Shown here: piece after piece, positions 8,424 through 17,455 of the stretch
How the letters are laid out: each line of letters opens with the position of its first letter
Numbering within the stretch: the first letter of the stretch is position 1
Origin: Bdellovibrionales bacterium Ga0074139
Lineage (GTDB): Bacteria > Bdellovibrionota > Bdellovibrionia > Bdellovibrionales > Bdellovibrionaceae
Assembly (NCBI GenBank): GCA_001464795.1
Contig: LNEB01000014.1
Location: forward strand, 248,001 to 312,000
Direction: 5' to 3'
DNA length: 64,000 nucleotides
The notes under the pieces: model-generated
Seen by the model: only the letters and a program-made list of their open reading frames with translations
Told to the model about the DNA's origin: nothing
The model's database searches: none
Made by a program: the position numbers and the translations under genes

Positions 8424-9623
8424 TTATTTTTTAGAATTTTGAATTCGCAGCCACTCGTCAAGGTACAACTCCCAATCGAGTGGCTTTTTTATTTGTTCCG
8501 CAGGTGGACTGATATAATCTTCCTGAACCCCGTCCCAACCTTTAAATGTTCTGACATTTTCATTTTTTGAAATTTCAAAATTGGGAACTTTGTAGGCTTT
8601 TCCCCCACCATTGGGAATATCGATTGAATAGTGTGGCATTGCAAGCCCACTGAGGTGTCCCCAAAGTCGACTTTGAATCTCTAAAGAATCTTCTATGGAA
8701 TTTCTCAAATGATCGGTGCCCTCTGAAGGGTCACATTGAAACATATAATAAGGTTTTACTCTTAAATACAAAAGCCTACGGGATAAAGCCTGAACAATGG
8801 TTTCATGGTTATTCACCCCGTTCAACATGACCATTTGATTAAAAACGGGAACCCCGTGATCTACCAATCTTTCTAGGCCCTCAGCTGACTCATAAGTTAA
8901 TTCTCGAGGGTGATTAAAATGAGTCATCACAAAAACAGGTTTATGTTTACGTAAAACTTTTACCAATTCCGGAGTGATCCTTTGTGGGCAAACGACAGGC
9001 ATTCGAGTTCCGATGCGGATAATTTCCACACTGGGAATTTCCCTAAGCCGTGTCAACACACGATCCAACTGTTCATCAGAAACAGTCAGTGGATCACCAC
9101 CTGAAAGTATAACCTCACGAATACCTGGATGATTTTTAATATACTGAATGGAATTTTCTAATTCGTCTTGTTTTAAAAAGGCCTGTTCCTGACCCGTGAA
9201 ATGCTTGCGAGTGCAAAATCGGCAGTAAACACTGCACACATCAGTTATTAACAAAAGACAACGATCAGAATAACGGTGAATCACTCTGGCTGTAGGGTTG
9301 TTTTTCTTTTCTCCCAACGGATCTAACATTTGTTGCAGTCCTGTGACCTTTTCCAATTTGTGTGGCATCAGGATTTTTCGTATGGGATCTTCTGAAAACC
9401 TTTGATCTGCTAAGGTGGCGTAATACTGGGTCACACGCACATTAAAGGTATTGTCGATTCCATCAAATGCCGAGACTTCACTGTCATGCAGTTTAAAAAA
9501 AGCTTGAAAATCATTGAGACTTTTCAGACTGGTTCGCATTTGCCAATGCCAGTCTTTCCACTGAAGTTCGGTGGCTCCTGTCGCAACAGGGGTTTTTTTA
9601 AACTCAAACACGGCTCTGCTCAT
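8424..9623 (-). CDS. Radical SAM lysine 2,3-aminomutase family protein (KamA-like)
   Basis: 399 residues. The iron-sulfur motif CSVYCRFC lies at 130-137, followed by the SAM-binding GGDPL, and the C-terminal part has PNGGGKAY, where the PLP-binding lysine sits in lysine 2,3-aminomutases. The length matches KamA (about 400-420) better than EpmB (about 340), though the two are hard to separate without a tree. The reaction would interconvert alpha- and beta-lysine (osmolyte or EF-P modification). No epmA, efp or beta-lysine acetyltransferase is adjacent. It is convergent with the preceding outer-membrane gene with no spacer. Confidence 0.88.
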   Translation of the reverse strand: MSRAVFEFKKTPVATGATELQWKDWHWQMRTSLKSLNDFQAFFKLHDSEVSAFDGIDNTFNVRVTQYYATLADQRFSEDPIRKILMPHKLEKVTGLQQMLDPLGEKKNNPTARVIHRYSDRCLLLITDVCSVYCRFCTRKHFTGQEQAFLKQDELENSIQYIKNHPGIREVILSGGDPLTVSDEQLDRVLTRLREIPSVEIIRIGTRMPVVCPQRITPELVKVLRKHKPVFVMTHFNHPRELTYESAEGLERLVDHGVPVFNQMVMLNGVNNHETIVQALSRRLLYLRVKPYYMFQCDPSEGTDHLRNSIEDSLEIQSRLWGHLSGLAMPHYSIDIPNGGGKAYKVPNFEISKNENVRTFKGWDGVQEDYISPPAEQIKKPLDWELYLDEWLRIQNSKK

Positions 9624-9853
9624 GGGGACGTGTTACACCAGGAAGTGATTGAAATCACCTATGAATTATTCACTTCTCAGAATGGGGCACTAAGTTTTTG
9701 ACAGATTGAATGCTTTTGTTTCACCTTGAGATTCCTATAAAAACTAGCAGTTTCATATATTTAGACTCGATTCTAAAAGCCTCCGGTTTGGCTCGAGTCC
9801 AGCAATTGCATCAGGTGAGCACGGGATTGTGCTTACAACAGGAGGACAATTTT
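9624..9853. promoter_or_regulatory. Divergent promoter region with a leader hairpin next to a ribosome site
   Basis: This 230-base gap separates the divergent aminomutase gene and the exported-protein gene at 9854. GTGAGCAC (from about 9815) and GTGCTTAC (from about 9829) can pair as a hairpin with one G-U pair. It lies just upstream of the AGGAGGA ribosome site at 9839-9845, so it could tune translation. A TTGACA stands at about 9698, but I see no convincing -10 box at the right distance. No small gene is supported. Confidence 0.35.
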
Positions 9854-11386
9854 ATGAACAGAAACATTCTTATACTATCGGTGCTCATGGCACTGACACC
9901 CACAGCATTCACAAATGCTTCGGATCAAGCGGCGGCACCTGCAACAGCGCAAGCTGCAGCACCCGCAGGAACTACAGCTCCACAAGCACCTAAAGATGAT
10001 GTGAAAATCACTAAAGTGGATGGACGAGATATCATCAAAAATGATGATGGCTCTTTGGCTGCCTACATTTGTGTAACAGGAATGGACTGCCGTAAACAGG
10101 TCCTAACAACAAAATCAATTTCTGATACAGCTGCGATCAGCAAAGAAATTCAAGCTTCTATTGAAAAAGCGAATGCTGAAAAAGTAGCTAAAGTAGAGCC
10201 AAAAAAAGAAGAAGCCAAAAAAGATGAATTCGATGTAAAAGATTACACGAAAGATTTAATCACAGACTTAGAGGAATCCGTACTTGAACAATGTGATATC
10301 GAAACTCGATCAAGTCGAATCAGCCGCCGCGATGACGATGATCTTGATATCGATCGTCCCAGCTGGGCACGAGTTTCTTCAAGATCAAAAAATGAATCAA
10401 GAAGGCAATCAGTAGCATTAACCAATCGATTTAATTCAGTGGGAATAAGCGAGATGGGTATTGATCAAGCTAGCACTGACACTTACAAGTGTGCTGAAGC
10501 TTTTCAAGAAAAATTGGATGAACTCACTTCCAGCTTTGATGAAGACTTATTGGCGTTAGGACTCGAGGAAGAAGATCTCTATGATCTAGGAGAAATCTCT
10601 AAGAACCTCAATTCAATGATCAGAAAAGAAAAAGATCCAAAAAAGAAAGAGGCCTTAGAACTCGCATCTTCAAAATTGAAAGCTTTAAATAATAAAGTGA
10701 CAGCAACTCAAATCACGGCGCAAAAATTTGCTCGATCGAGTCTGTTGCCCCATGTAGAAAACGACCTAGCTCGCACGGCTGGATACGGTCATACCTATTT
10801 ACACGAGATGGTTGCAACAACGCCTGATTTTTTCAGTGGTGTTCGTAAAGAGGCTGCCACTTCAATTCTTGAAGTCTACCGTAAACAAATTAGATCACAC
10901 ATTTCACTGCGTGATGCTGGGAATTTACAAGAATCAACACGCATAGGATTACAAGCTTCCAATTACAACAGATATATGTCAGAACCCTTGTACATCGATC
11001 AAGCGACTGGAAGACGTGTGGGCCCATCCGCTGGACAGCAATTTTTAGCACGACATGCAAAAGCATCAGATTTAGATCCTGAATCAGTATTAAATGATGT
11101 TTACAGTGTGTACTCTCCTGCTTCTGCACAAATCCAAGATTATTTGGCTTCCACTGCAACAGGTGGAGCACAAAGTAAAGCGGTTCCATTGCCAGGAGTG
11201 CTTTCACAAAACGCACCCATGACAACCGAGGCAGGATTCACTTCAAATAGACTGCAGCCAAGTGCACAAACAGTGATACGCACATCAAGGTCACAAAATC
11301 AAATGGGCACGATGAACCAACCGCGCACAAGACTTTCTATTCCCGCGCCAAATGGTCCACCACGCTTGAGTCGTCAAGGCTTCTAA
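9854..11386 (+). CDS. Exported protein of unknown function
   Basis: 510 residues from ATG 9854, chosen because an AGGAGGA ribosome site lies 8 bases upstream and the first 22 residues (MNRNILILSVLMALTPTAFTNA) form a signal peptide; the frame is open upstream to 9710 but without these signals. After an Ala/Pro-rich stretch come a small cysteine-containing segment (YICVTGMDCRKQ), a Lys/Glu-rich section, an Arg/Ser/Asp-rich patch (about 190-225) and a largely helical C-terminal half. I recognise no family. It stands alone with its own terminator (11419-11440). Confidence 0.75.
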   Translation: MNRNILILSVLMALTPTAFTNASDQAAAPATAQAAAPAGTTAPQAPKDDVKITKVDGRDIIKNDDGSLAAYICVTGMDCRKQVLTTKSISDTAAISKEIQASIEKANAEKVAKVEPKKEEAKKDEFDVKDYTKDLITDLEESVLEQCDIETRSSRISRRDDDDLDIDRPSWARVSSRSKNESRRQSVALTNRFNSVGISEMGIDQASTDTYKCAEAFQEKLDELTSSFDEDLLALGLEEEDLYDLGEISKNLNSMIRKEKDPKKKEALELASSKLKALNNKVTATQITAQKFARSSLLPHVENDLARTAGYGHTYLHEMVATTPDFFSGVRKEAATSILEVYRKQIRSHISLRDAGNLQESTRIGLQASNYNRYMSEPLYIDQATGRRVGPSAGQQFLARHAKASDLDPESVLNDVYSVYSPASAQIQDYLASTATGGAQSKAVPLPGVLSQNAPMTTEAGFTSNRLQPSAQTVIRTSRSQNQMGTMNQPRTRLSIPAPNGPPRLSRQGF

Positions 11387-11418
11387 GTTTTGACTGAGAA
11401 AATTGAAACAGACCTCCG

Positions 11419-11444
11419 GGGTCCCAAGGATTTGGGGCCCTTTT
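11419..11444 (+). terminator. Intrinsic terminator of the 9854-11386 gene
   Basis: GGGTCCCAA (11419-11427) pairs with TTGGGGCCC (11432-11440) over 9 bp including one G-U pair, with a GGAT loop, followed at once by TTTT. It lies 33 bases after the stop codon. Confidence 0.85.
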
Positions 11445-11449
11445 GTCGT

Positions 11450-11486
11450 ATAAAAAAACCCGGAGATCTTTTCAGACCTCCGGGTT
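11450..11486 (-). terminator. Intrinsic terminator of the DUF507-groES-porin operon
   Basis: On the minus strand AACCCGGAG and CTCCGGGTT form a perfect 9-bp stem (arms 11478-11486 and 11457-11465) with a 12-base loop, followed by a run of seven T. It lies about 75 bases after the porin stop. It shares CAGACCTCCGGG with the neighbouring plus-strand terminator. Confidence 0.88.
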
Positions 11487-11561
11487 CCCGCTACCACCAT
11501 CCCTGATGTATTCTAAAGCCTTCCTTAGCTGCAAAATCTAAGATGTCTTCATTTGTTGTCG

Positions 11562-12986
11562 TCAAAAGCTGATGGCGGCCTTTGATGAAAATCCATAGGT
11601 CGTATCAGTTTCCAGATTAGCGGATCCATTCTTGAATGCTTCACCTGGCGATAACACACCAATTTCATTGATCCATTCCACATTCTTTCGTGGTTGATAA
11701 ATCAACTTCAAGTCTAACTCTAGACCCAGATCTTTCTTCATGTCACTTGTAGAATTAACTTTGTCCATTAATTGGGCATAGATAAGAGCTGTTGAAAATT
11801 TCCATTTTTCTTTCCAGTCATAGTGAGCACGGTAAGAAATATATGTGGCATTGCTGATGGCTTCGTCATCGTAGGTATTTCCTGAAGCAAGAAGTCCATT
11901 TTTAATCACATTTGTTCTTAAAAAATCCTGCTGACCCAATCGATGATTAAATAAAAGCATAGCCACATCGTAGTTACGGTCAAATTGAAAACCTTCAAAC
12001 TTTGTAGAGCTCGGGTTGTCACCAGAAGCCACACCTGCCCAAACCGAGTGGGATAATTTGGAATCTTTTGGAGTGAATTCAAATTCAGTGGCAATTCCAT
12101 AGCCGTTGATTTCAATATTCTCGCCTATGGTTTTTGCATAACCCGTATTGCCTTTTTCGAAAGCTGCTTCCACTTGAAAAGAAAAGGTTTCCCACTTTCG
12201 ACCTAACAAAAAGCTTGTTCTTTCTGTTTCAAATTTTCCCACAGCAATAGGTGCCACACCGTTATTGATGGCTGCTGCATAAGAATCATTAACAGAGCTT
12301 TGTACAACTGACTGAGAAGCATTTTTTCTTTCGATCAAAAATCCAATTTTTGCACCGGCATCTTTATTGTCATAAACAATCTCGATGAGTTGTTCTTGAT
12401 TCATTTCTCCAGTCGAGGGTCCACCATCGTAAGACCTGGATACCATCGGCATGAAACTCATGTTACCGACATAAAATTTGTAGGCCACTAAATCCCTTGT
12501 ATCGAACCAATGATCAAAAGGATCAAGCCCTGCATTGTGAGTCATTCCCAAACCGAATTCAAAGGGTGCACGACCTAAAAGCAAAGCCCCGTACTCTTCT
12601 TCCACTTTCAAATACATTTCACGAATTTTCACATTCGTGTTGATTTGTTGGCTGCGAGTCACATTGTTAACGCCGCCGTTTCCGTTATAGGATTTTCCGT
12701 AATCTTCGCCGCCCCAAGTTTGACCAATTTGTGAATTGGCGTAATCAATACTTTTATTAGATAGGAAATCTAAACGCGTAAAAATATTTATTCCGTCATT
12801 CACAATAATTTTAGGCCTGACTGAAAGAAAATGAATGCCGTAGCTTTTACTTTCTTTATTTCCATCATCTAATGAATTTTGCCCAAAATCGGCGTATTCA
12901 AAACGGTAAACTCCCGACCAATCAATATCAGCAGCTATTGAGTTAACAGAAAAAAGGAAAAGGAAAGCGAGAGTTAAATTTTTCAT
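11562..12986 (-). CDS. Porin-like outer-membrane protein
   Basis: 474 residues. A signal peptide (MKNLTLAFLFLFSVNSIAA) precedes a long alternating-strand region rich in Tyr, Trp and Phe with many GxxxxxxS/T turns, ending TTYGFSSKAAISF with the C-terminal phenylalanine typical of barrels inserted by Bam. The segment EEYGALLLGRAPFEFGLGM is typical of porin-like barrels with a trans-membrane strand pair. The channel specificity cannot be read. Its ATG lies one base after the groES-like stop, and its ribosome site AAGGA is inside that gene, so the two are translationally coupled. Confidence 0.8.
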   Translation of the reverse strand: MKNLTLAFLFLFSVNSIAADIDWSGVYRFEYADFGQNSLDDGNKESKSYGIHFLSVRPKIIVNDGINIFTRLDFLSNKSIDYANSQIGQTWGGEDYGKSYNGNGGVNNVTRSQQINTNVKIREMYLKVEEEYGALLLGRAPFEFGLGMTHNAGLDPFDHWFDTRDLVAYKFYVGNMSFMPMVSRSYDGGPSTGEMNQEQLIEIVYDNKDAGAKIGFLIERKNASQSVVQSSVNDSYAAAINNGVAPIAVGKFETERTSFLLGRKWETFSFQVEAAFEKGNTGYAKTIGENIEINGYGIATEFEFTPKDSKLSHSVWAGVASGDNPSSTKFEGFQFDRNYDVAMLLFNHRLGQQDFLRTNVIKNGLLASGNTYDDEAISNATYISYRAHYDWKEKWKFSTALIYAQLMDKVNSTSDMKKDLGLELDLKLIYQPRKNVEWINEIGVLSPGEAFKNGSANLETDTTYGFSSKAAISF

Positions 12987-12987
12987 T

Positions 12988-13524
12988 CTAATCCTTATTA
13001 ACGACGCCCATGACGTCCGTTTCTCGAATAATTTTAAGATCTACAGATTGGTAACTGATTTTAGCACCAGACACAGAACTAAATAAGACTTGATCTCCTA
13101 CTTTTACATCCATGGGACGCATACGACCTTTAGCATCCCGATGACCACGACCTACAGCTAAAATAACACCTTTAAAATAAGTTCTGGCATCTTCAATTGT
13201 ATCAGGAATATAAAGCCCACCTGCTGTCATACGGTCTTCATTTTCGACTTGTACAATGATTCTATCATCTAATGGAGTGACAAAGTTTTTGAGATCACTG
13301 GCTTTCACTTTTACAGCCGCTTGAACTTTTATAACTGGCTTTGCGGCTGCTTTTGCAACAGGCTTAGTTTTTTTAGCAGCAGACTTTGTTTTCTTTGCTA
13401 TCGCTTTGGGTTTTGCTTTCGCTTTCACCTTAGGCTTTGCTTGAGTTTTGACTTTTGCTTTAACTTTAGATTTTGCTTTTGGTTTTGCCATAATCACTTT
13501 TTTAATTTTCGTTTTCTTAGCCAC
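12988..13524 (-). CDS. Co-chaperonin GroES with a lysine-rich N-terminal extension
   Basis: 178 residues, against about 95 for normal GroES. Residues 1-75 are a basic repeat-like tail of KPKAKxKVKAK type, with about 29 lysines and many Ala, Pro and Val. Residues 78-176 are a complete GroES fold: start FVTPLDDRIIVQ, mobile loop GGLYIPDT (102-109), then VKVGDQVLFSS and IIRETDVMGVV. The tail resembles histone-H1-like or HupN-type DNA or RNA binding tails, so a nucleic-acid or membrane tether is possible. An internal start at Met12 would leave most of the tail. No groEL is in the window, so I leave the symbol blank. Confidence 0.9.
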   Translation of the reverse strand: MAKKTKIKKVIMAKPKAKSKVKAKVKTQAKPKVKAKAKPKAIAKKTKSAAKKTKPVAKAAAKPVIKVQAAVKVKASDLKNFVTPLDDRIIVQVENEDRMTAGGLYIPDTIEDARTYFKGVILAVGRGHRDAKGRMRPMDVKVGDQVLFSSVSGAKISYQSVDLKIIRETDVMGVVNKD

Positions 13525-13786
13525 GTTTGTTAAGCTCCTCTTCGTAATACTTTTTATAAAGAATATCCCACTCGGGTGTACCTTCCAGAACTCCCCGCTT
13601 CAGACTTGCCACTTTTGCCTTTGCTTTTTGATCCACATCTTCGTGGCTTTGCACATACTGAGCTATGGCTTTTTTGGCCGTCTTCAACGCTTGGTCTTCG
13701 TCGGTGTAGTCGATTAAATCGTCATGCCAAATACCGTCTGTCAATAAATGGGCCCAATGACTTTGGCGATCTTCGGATAAAATCAT
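13517..13786 (-). CDS. DUF507 family protein (second copy)
   Basis: 89 residues, matching the DUF507 pattern: an N-terminal LSEDRQSHWAHLLTDGIWHDDLIDYTDEDQALKTAKKAI and a C-terminal basic helix. No catalytic motif is visible and the family has no established biochemical role. Its start overlaps the upstream DUF507 gene by 4 bases and its end overlaps the groES-like start by 8 bases, so it belongs to a tightly coupled operon. Tandem DUF507 genes are a habit of deltaproteobacteria-type genomes. Confidence 0.82.
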   Translation of the reverse strand: MILSEDRQSHWAHLLTDGIWHDDLIDYTDEDQALKTAKKAIAQYVQSHEDVDQKAKAKVASLKRGVLEGTPEWDILYKKYYEEELNKRG

Positions 13787-14061
13787 AAAATAATTTTTCT
13801 TTCTTTTGCCAATTGTTTGCGAATTAATGGGTACATTTTGTATCTTTGAAATTCACCAGAATTTGTTTTTTCAAGCTGATCCAGCATTTTATTAACGTCT
13901 GTTTCTAGATCTAATTCTTTTTGATAATCAGCTTTTATGATTTCAATCATTCTTAACAAAACTTTTTTTTCATCATCTTTAAAAATGATGACGTTTTGTT
14001 TTTTCCAAGCTTCTAAGACTTGGGAGGCTAAAGAGTGCAGCTGACCAGTTGTTAATTTCAT
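13783..14061 (-). CDS. DUF507 family protein (first copy)
   Basis: 92 residues. It has the same size and overall pattern as the next gene (MKLTTGQLHSLASQVLEAWKKQ, then a mixed-charge helical part and a basic C-terminus) but the sequences differ clearly, so the duplication is old. It is the first gene of the four-gene operon DUF507-DUF507-groES-porin; the gap to the divergent penicillin-binding protein gene is only 24 bases. No function is known for the family. Confidence 0.78.
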   Translation of the reverse strand: MKLTTGQLHSLASQVLEAWKKQNVIIFKDDEKKVLLRMIEIIKADYQKELDLETDVNKMLDQLEKTNSGEFQRYKMYPLIRKQLAKERKIIL

Positions 14062-14085
14062 AATTATATGCCAGTGTTTTGATAT

Positions 14086-16380
14086 ATGTTATGGACCCGA
14101 TTAAACATGCTTTCCGTTTGTATTACAATCGCTATGGCGCTAGGGGTCGAGCCCTCTGAGGCCTACAGCCTGAATCCCGTCACTCTTGCTCAGGAATTAC
14201 AGCAAAAATTAAACGAAAAAAACTTTCTTCCAACAACTGAATATTATGTGGCGCAAAAATGGCTTCGTGTTCATGGAAAGTTGGCATCCACCGATTTAAG
14301 AGAGCCTTTATTACAGCTCGGCTTTCAAGAAAACTTAAAAACCACAGCACTTTTGGAAGGTCAATTTCGCCAATTGTCCAATGAGGAATGCAAGATTAAC
14401 AATCCAGAAACGGAATCTCCACAGAGTTGTTGGCTGGTTCGAGAATGGGATTTGATCAAACTCAACTTTGAAAATCAAATTTTGATTGTGACAGAAAATT
14501 TAGATACCGAGAATATTCAAGTCACTAAAATCATGACTTATGAAGACAAAAAAATTCAAACAGCTTGGCCTTTGAAGCCACAGCTTTTTGCACAAACTGT
14601 TGGCTCTCAACCCATCATGCAAAAAAAGCGTCAGCTTCATGAAATGCCTGCCGCTTGCCTTCAAGCTGTCTTAGCCATCGAAGACACAGCCTTTCTTGAG
14701 CATGGTGGCGTTTCAGTGACAGGAACCTTTCGAGCCTTGGTGAAAAATATCACTTCAGGGCGTAAAGCCCAGGGCGGCAGCACGATTACTCAGCAATTGG
14801 TAAAAAATTATTTTTTAACCTCTGAAAGAACCTATAAAAGGAAATTTCAAGAAATTATTTTATCCGTTTTGCTGGAATCTCAATTTACAAAAGATGAAAT
14901 TTTAGAAACCTATTTAAATATTATTTATATGGCACAGAATGGGGCCTACCAAGTGATTGGCTTTCCTGCTGCCTCTGAATTTTATTTTGGTGAACCCATC
15001 GAAAAATTAAAAGTCGATCAATGTGCATTACTAGCTGCTGTTTTAAATGGACCCGGTGTTTTCAGTCCCTTTCGCAACCCCGATAAAGCTTTAGCTAGAC
15101 GCAACCGGGTTCTAGAAAAAATGAAAGAACAAGGTTTTATAACACAAAATCAATTGGACACTGCTTTAACAGCTGCCTTGCCAACAAAAATGCCTGTGCA
15201 AGCCACAGAAACTTCCCCTTATTTCATTGATGCCGCCCGTTCCGAGCTTCTTGCCAATGATGTGAGCTTAGAAAATAAAAAAGTTTTACTAACATTGGAT
15301 CTTGAGTCTCAAACAACGGCACAAAATGCACTGCAAAATCATTTAAAATTTTTAGAAAGTGAAAACAAATCAGTAAAAAAAATTAAAGAAACTTTGAAAA
15401 AAAATTTGGAAGGGATACTGCTGACAGCTGATTATTCAGGCCGAATTATGGCTGCCGTTGGTGGTCGGAATTTTAGACAAAGTCAATTCAACAGAATTAC
15501 AAAAAGCCAGCGACAAATAGGCTCACTCATTAAACCCTTTGTTTACTTAGCAGCCATTGAAAAACTAAAATTAAATCCTCTTTCTATCATTCAAGATGAA
15601 AAGCTTAGTATTAAAATTGGCAAAAAAAATTGGTCACCTGAAAATTATGATAGAAAATTTTTAGGACCTGTTCCTTTGTATTATGCTTTAAAAATGAGCC
15701 TCAACGCAGCGACTACGGGGTTAGCAGTTGAAATGGAAATACCTTACCTTGTTGAAACTTTAAATAAGCTAGGAATTACAAAAAAAATAGAGCCACACCC
15801 TTCTCTAGCCCTAGGAGCACTAGAGCTCAGCCCTTTAGAAATTTTAAGTCCTTATTTGCAAATTTCCCAAATGGGTCGGTCTATAAAGCCCACTTTTATT
15901 GAATCCATTTGGTCTCGTGATAATGTTCAATTTATTATTGAACCAAAGGTTATCAGCAATGAAAGTCTATCTGAATCTGATATTGCCTTACTGATCGGGA
16001 TGATGAAACAAACTTTAATCTCTGGAACAGCCGCCTCTGCTAATGCTTCCCAATTATCGGGTCTCTGGGCCGGTAAAACGGGTACAACCAGTGATAACAA
16101 AGACGCTTGGTTTGTGGGCTTTAGTGCTCAAGAATCAACTTTGACTTGGGTTGGATATGACGACAACACCAATTCCAAACTCACAGGCTCCAGCGGAGCT
16201 GTTCCCATTTGGATTAACTACACAAAGCAAGCAGCTGAAAAATGGAACGGATCTGATTTTAAATTTCCCAACACAGTTGAGAAAAAAATTATTTCTCAAG
16301 ATGACCTTCAAAAACTCAATTTTTTGTTAGAAAAACAAAATGAACTCGAACTTGTTTTCAAAAAATCTTTTTTTGATTAA
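14086..16380 (+). CDS. Class A penicillin-binding protein, PBP1b-like
   Basis: 764 residues, bifunctional. A short hydrophobic N-terminal segment (about 7-24) acts as signal or anchor, followed by a UB2H-like region. The glycosyltransferase domain has the catalytic glutamate in EDTAFLEHGG (199-208) and GGSTITQQLVKN. The transpeptidase domain has SxxK as S480-L-I-K483, SxN as S538-L-N540 and KTG at 664-666. It polymerises and crosslinks peptidoglycan on the outer face of the inner membrane. Unlike E. coli PBP1b there is almost no cytoplasmic tail. It overlaps the convergent hydrolase gene by 4 bases. Confidence 0.92.
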   Translation: MLWTRLNMLSVCITIAMALGVEPSEAYSLNPVTLAQELQQKLNEKNFLPTTEYYVAQKWLRVHGKLASTDLREPLLQLGFQENLKTTALLEGQFRQLSNEECKINNPETESPQSCWLVREWDLIKLNFENQILIVTENLDTENIQVTKIMTYEDKKIQTAWPLKPQLFAQTVGSQPIMQKKRQLHEMPAACLQAVLAIEDTAFLEHGGVSVTGTFRALVKNITSGRKAQGGSTITQQLVKNYFLTSERTYKRKFQEIILSVLLESQFTKDEILETYLNIIYMAQNGAYQVIGFPAASEFYFGEPIEKLKVDQCALLAAVLNGPGVFSPFRNPDKALARRNRVLEKMKEQGFITQNQLDTALTAALPTKMPVQATETSPYFIDAARSELLANDVSLENKKVLLTLDLESQTTAQNALQNHLKFLESENKSVKKIKETLKKNLEGILLTADYSGRIMAAVGGRNFRQSQFNRITKSQRQIGSLIKPFVYLAAIEKLKLNPLSIIQDEKLSIKIGKKNWSPENYDRKFLGPVPLYYALKMSLNAATTGLAVEMEIPYLVETLNKLGITKKIEPHPSLALGALELSPLEILSPYLQISQMGRSIKPTFIESIWSRDNVQFIIEPKVISNESLSESDIALLIGMMKQTLISGTAASANASQLSGLWAGKTGTTSDNKDAWFVGFSAQESTLTWVGYDDNTNSKLTGSSGAVPIWINYTKQAAEKWNGSDFKFPNTVEKKIISQDDLQKLNFLLEKQNELELVFKKSFFD

Positions 16381-17357
16381 AGTTTAACTTCCATGCCTTC
16401 ATGGGCAAAGTCCCATTGAACTCGCGGTAAGTCTTCTTGCTTTTCTTGAGCTTTTTGTAATCGATAATTGTAGTAATTTTCTGTTTGCTCTTTGAGATCC
16501 TGCAATGTCTGGCTGGTAGCCCCTGGATCATGGTGAGCAAACAAAAGTTTATCTACTTTTTCACGAAATGCGATATCAAGACCGATTTGTGCAGCACTGT
16601 GCCCCCAATTGGCTTTTTCTGCCAATTCAGGAAAAGTATATTGAGCATCAAAATACATCAGATTCACATTCTGATAAAGTGGCAAGTCTTCACCAATCTC
16701 TTCGCGGCTGACTCTGGTGGCTTCTGTGTCCACACAGTGAGAATAAACTTTTCCTTCAGCTTCTACACGGTATCCCCAGCATGGATCTGGATGATCAAGT
16801 TTATAAGGTGTAATATTTAAATCATCCACTTTGATGGTTTTTCGAGGCTCTAGTACATGAAAATGAACCTTGGCCTGTAAAGCTTCGAAAGCAACTGGGA
16901 AATACGGTTTCATAAATACACCGCGTACTAATTTTTCTAATTCGGGTTGCACAGCGTAGTAGTGAATCACTGTACCCGGCAAAAAATGCGGTGTGAAAAA
17001 AGGAAGTCCAATGACATGGTCCCAATGAAAATGAGTCATAAAAATATGATAGGGGCCACGGCCACGACCGTAGGATCCACTCATTATTCTTTCTGATAAA
17101 CTACGAATTCCACTGCCACCATCGATGATGATATTTGAACCAGCACTTGAAACTTCCACACATGTGGTTGCAGTTCCATATCCACCGACCAGTGGAACAT
17201 TGAGGCTGCCTAAATACTTGGAAATCTGTGAAGCATCCTTGTAACCAAGTGCAAAAAAATTTCTCATCACACTTTCAATATGCTGACCCCAACCCTCAGG
17301 ATCACTGGAGGAAGGAATCGAACCACGTACGCCCCAAAATTTGACTGTCATTGCCAT
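16377..17357 (-). CDS. Metallo-beta-lactamase-fold hydrolase
   Basis: 326 residues from the ATG at 17357 (MAMTVKFWGVRGSIP); a GTG at 17390 is possible but has no better ribosome site and family members start close to the WGVRGSIP motif. Zinc ligands are visible in THFHWDH, with further histidines in KLDHPD and FAHHDP. The family (PhnP/RNase Z-like and cyclic-phosphodiester hydrolases) acts on phosphodiesters; the substrate is not evident. The insertion between GSIP and GYGTATTC is longer than usual. It ends overlapping the penicillin-binding gene by 4 bases. Confidence 0.85.
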   Translation of the reverse strand: MAMTVKFWGVRGSIPSSSDPEGWGQHIESVMRNFFALGYKDASQISKYLGSLNVPLVGGYGTATTCVEVSSAGSNIIIDGGSGIRSLSERIMSGSYGRGRGPYHIFMTHFHWDHVIGLPFFTPHFLPGTVIHYYAVQPELEKLVRGVFMKPYFPVAFEALQAKVHFHVLEPRKTIKVDDLNITPYKLDHPDPCWGYRVEAEGKVYSHCVDTEATRVSREEIGEDLPLYQNVNLMYFDAQYTFPELAEKANWGHSAAQIGLDIAFREKVDKLLFAHHDPGATSQTLQDLKEQTENYYNYRLQKAQEKQEDLPRVQWDFAHEGMEVKL

Positions 17358-17439
17358 ATTGATATCGTGATCAATTGAAGAAGATCTCACAATTAAATTA
17401 TCTTTAGGTTCGTCCTTTATCGACTTTTATCGAGTCAGC

Positions 17440-17455
17440 TGGCCCCTTGATTGCT
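17440..17455 (+). promoter_or_regulatory. Sigma-54-like promoter of the radical SAM-peptide-kinase operon
   Basis: TGGCCCCTTGATTGCT matches TGGCACG-N4-TTGCT with both invariant doublets (GG and GC) at the correct 10-base spacing and the full TTGCT element. The predicted start is near 17466, giving a leader of about 24 bases before ATG 17490. The operon itself encodes an NtrC-family activator (20786-22273), so autoregulation is plausible. Upstream, TTTATCGA occurs twice (about 17416-17432) and may be part of an activator site. Confidence 0.6.

Noticed and set aside
9710-9853. Longer start for the exported protein at 9854
   Set aside because: The extra 48 residues have no ribosome site and would bury the signal peptide, which begins at 9854 behind AGGAGGA.
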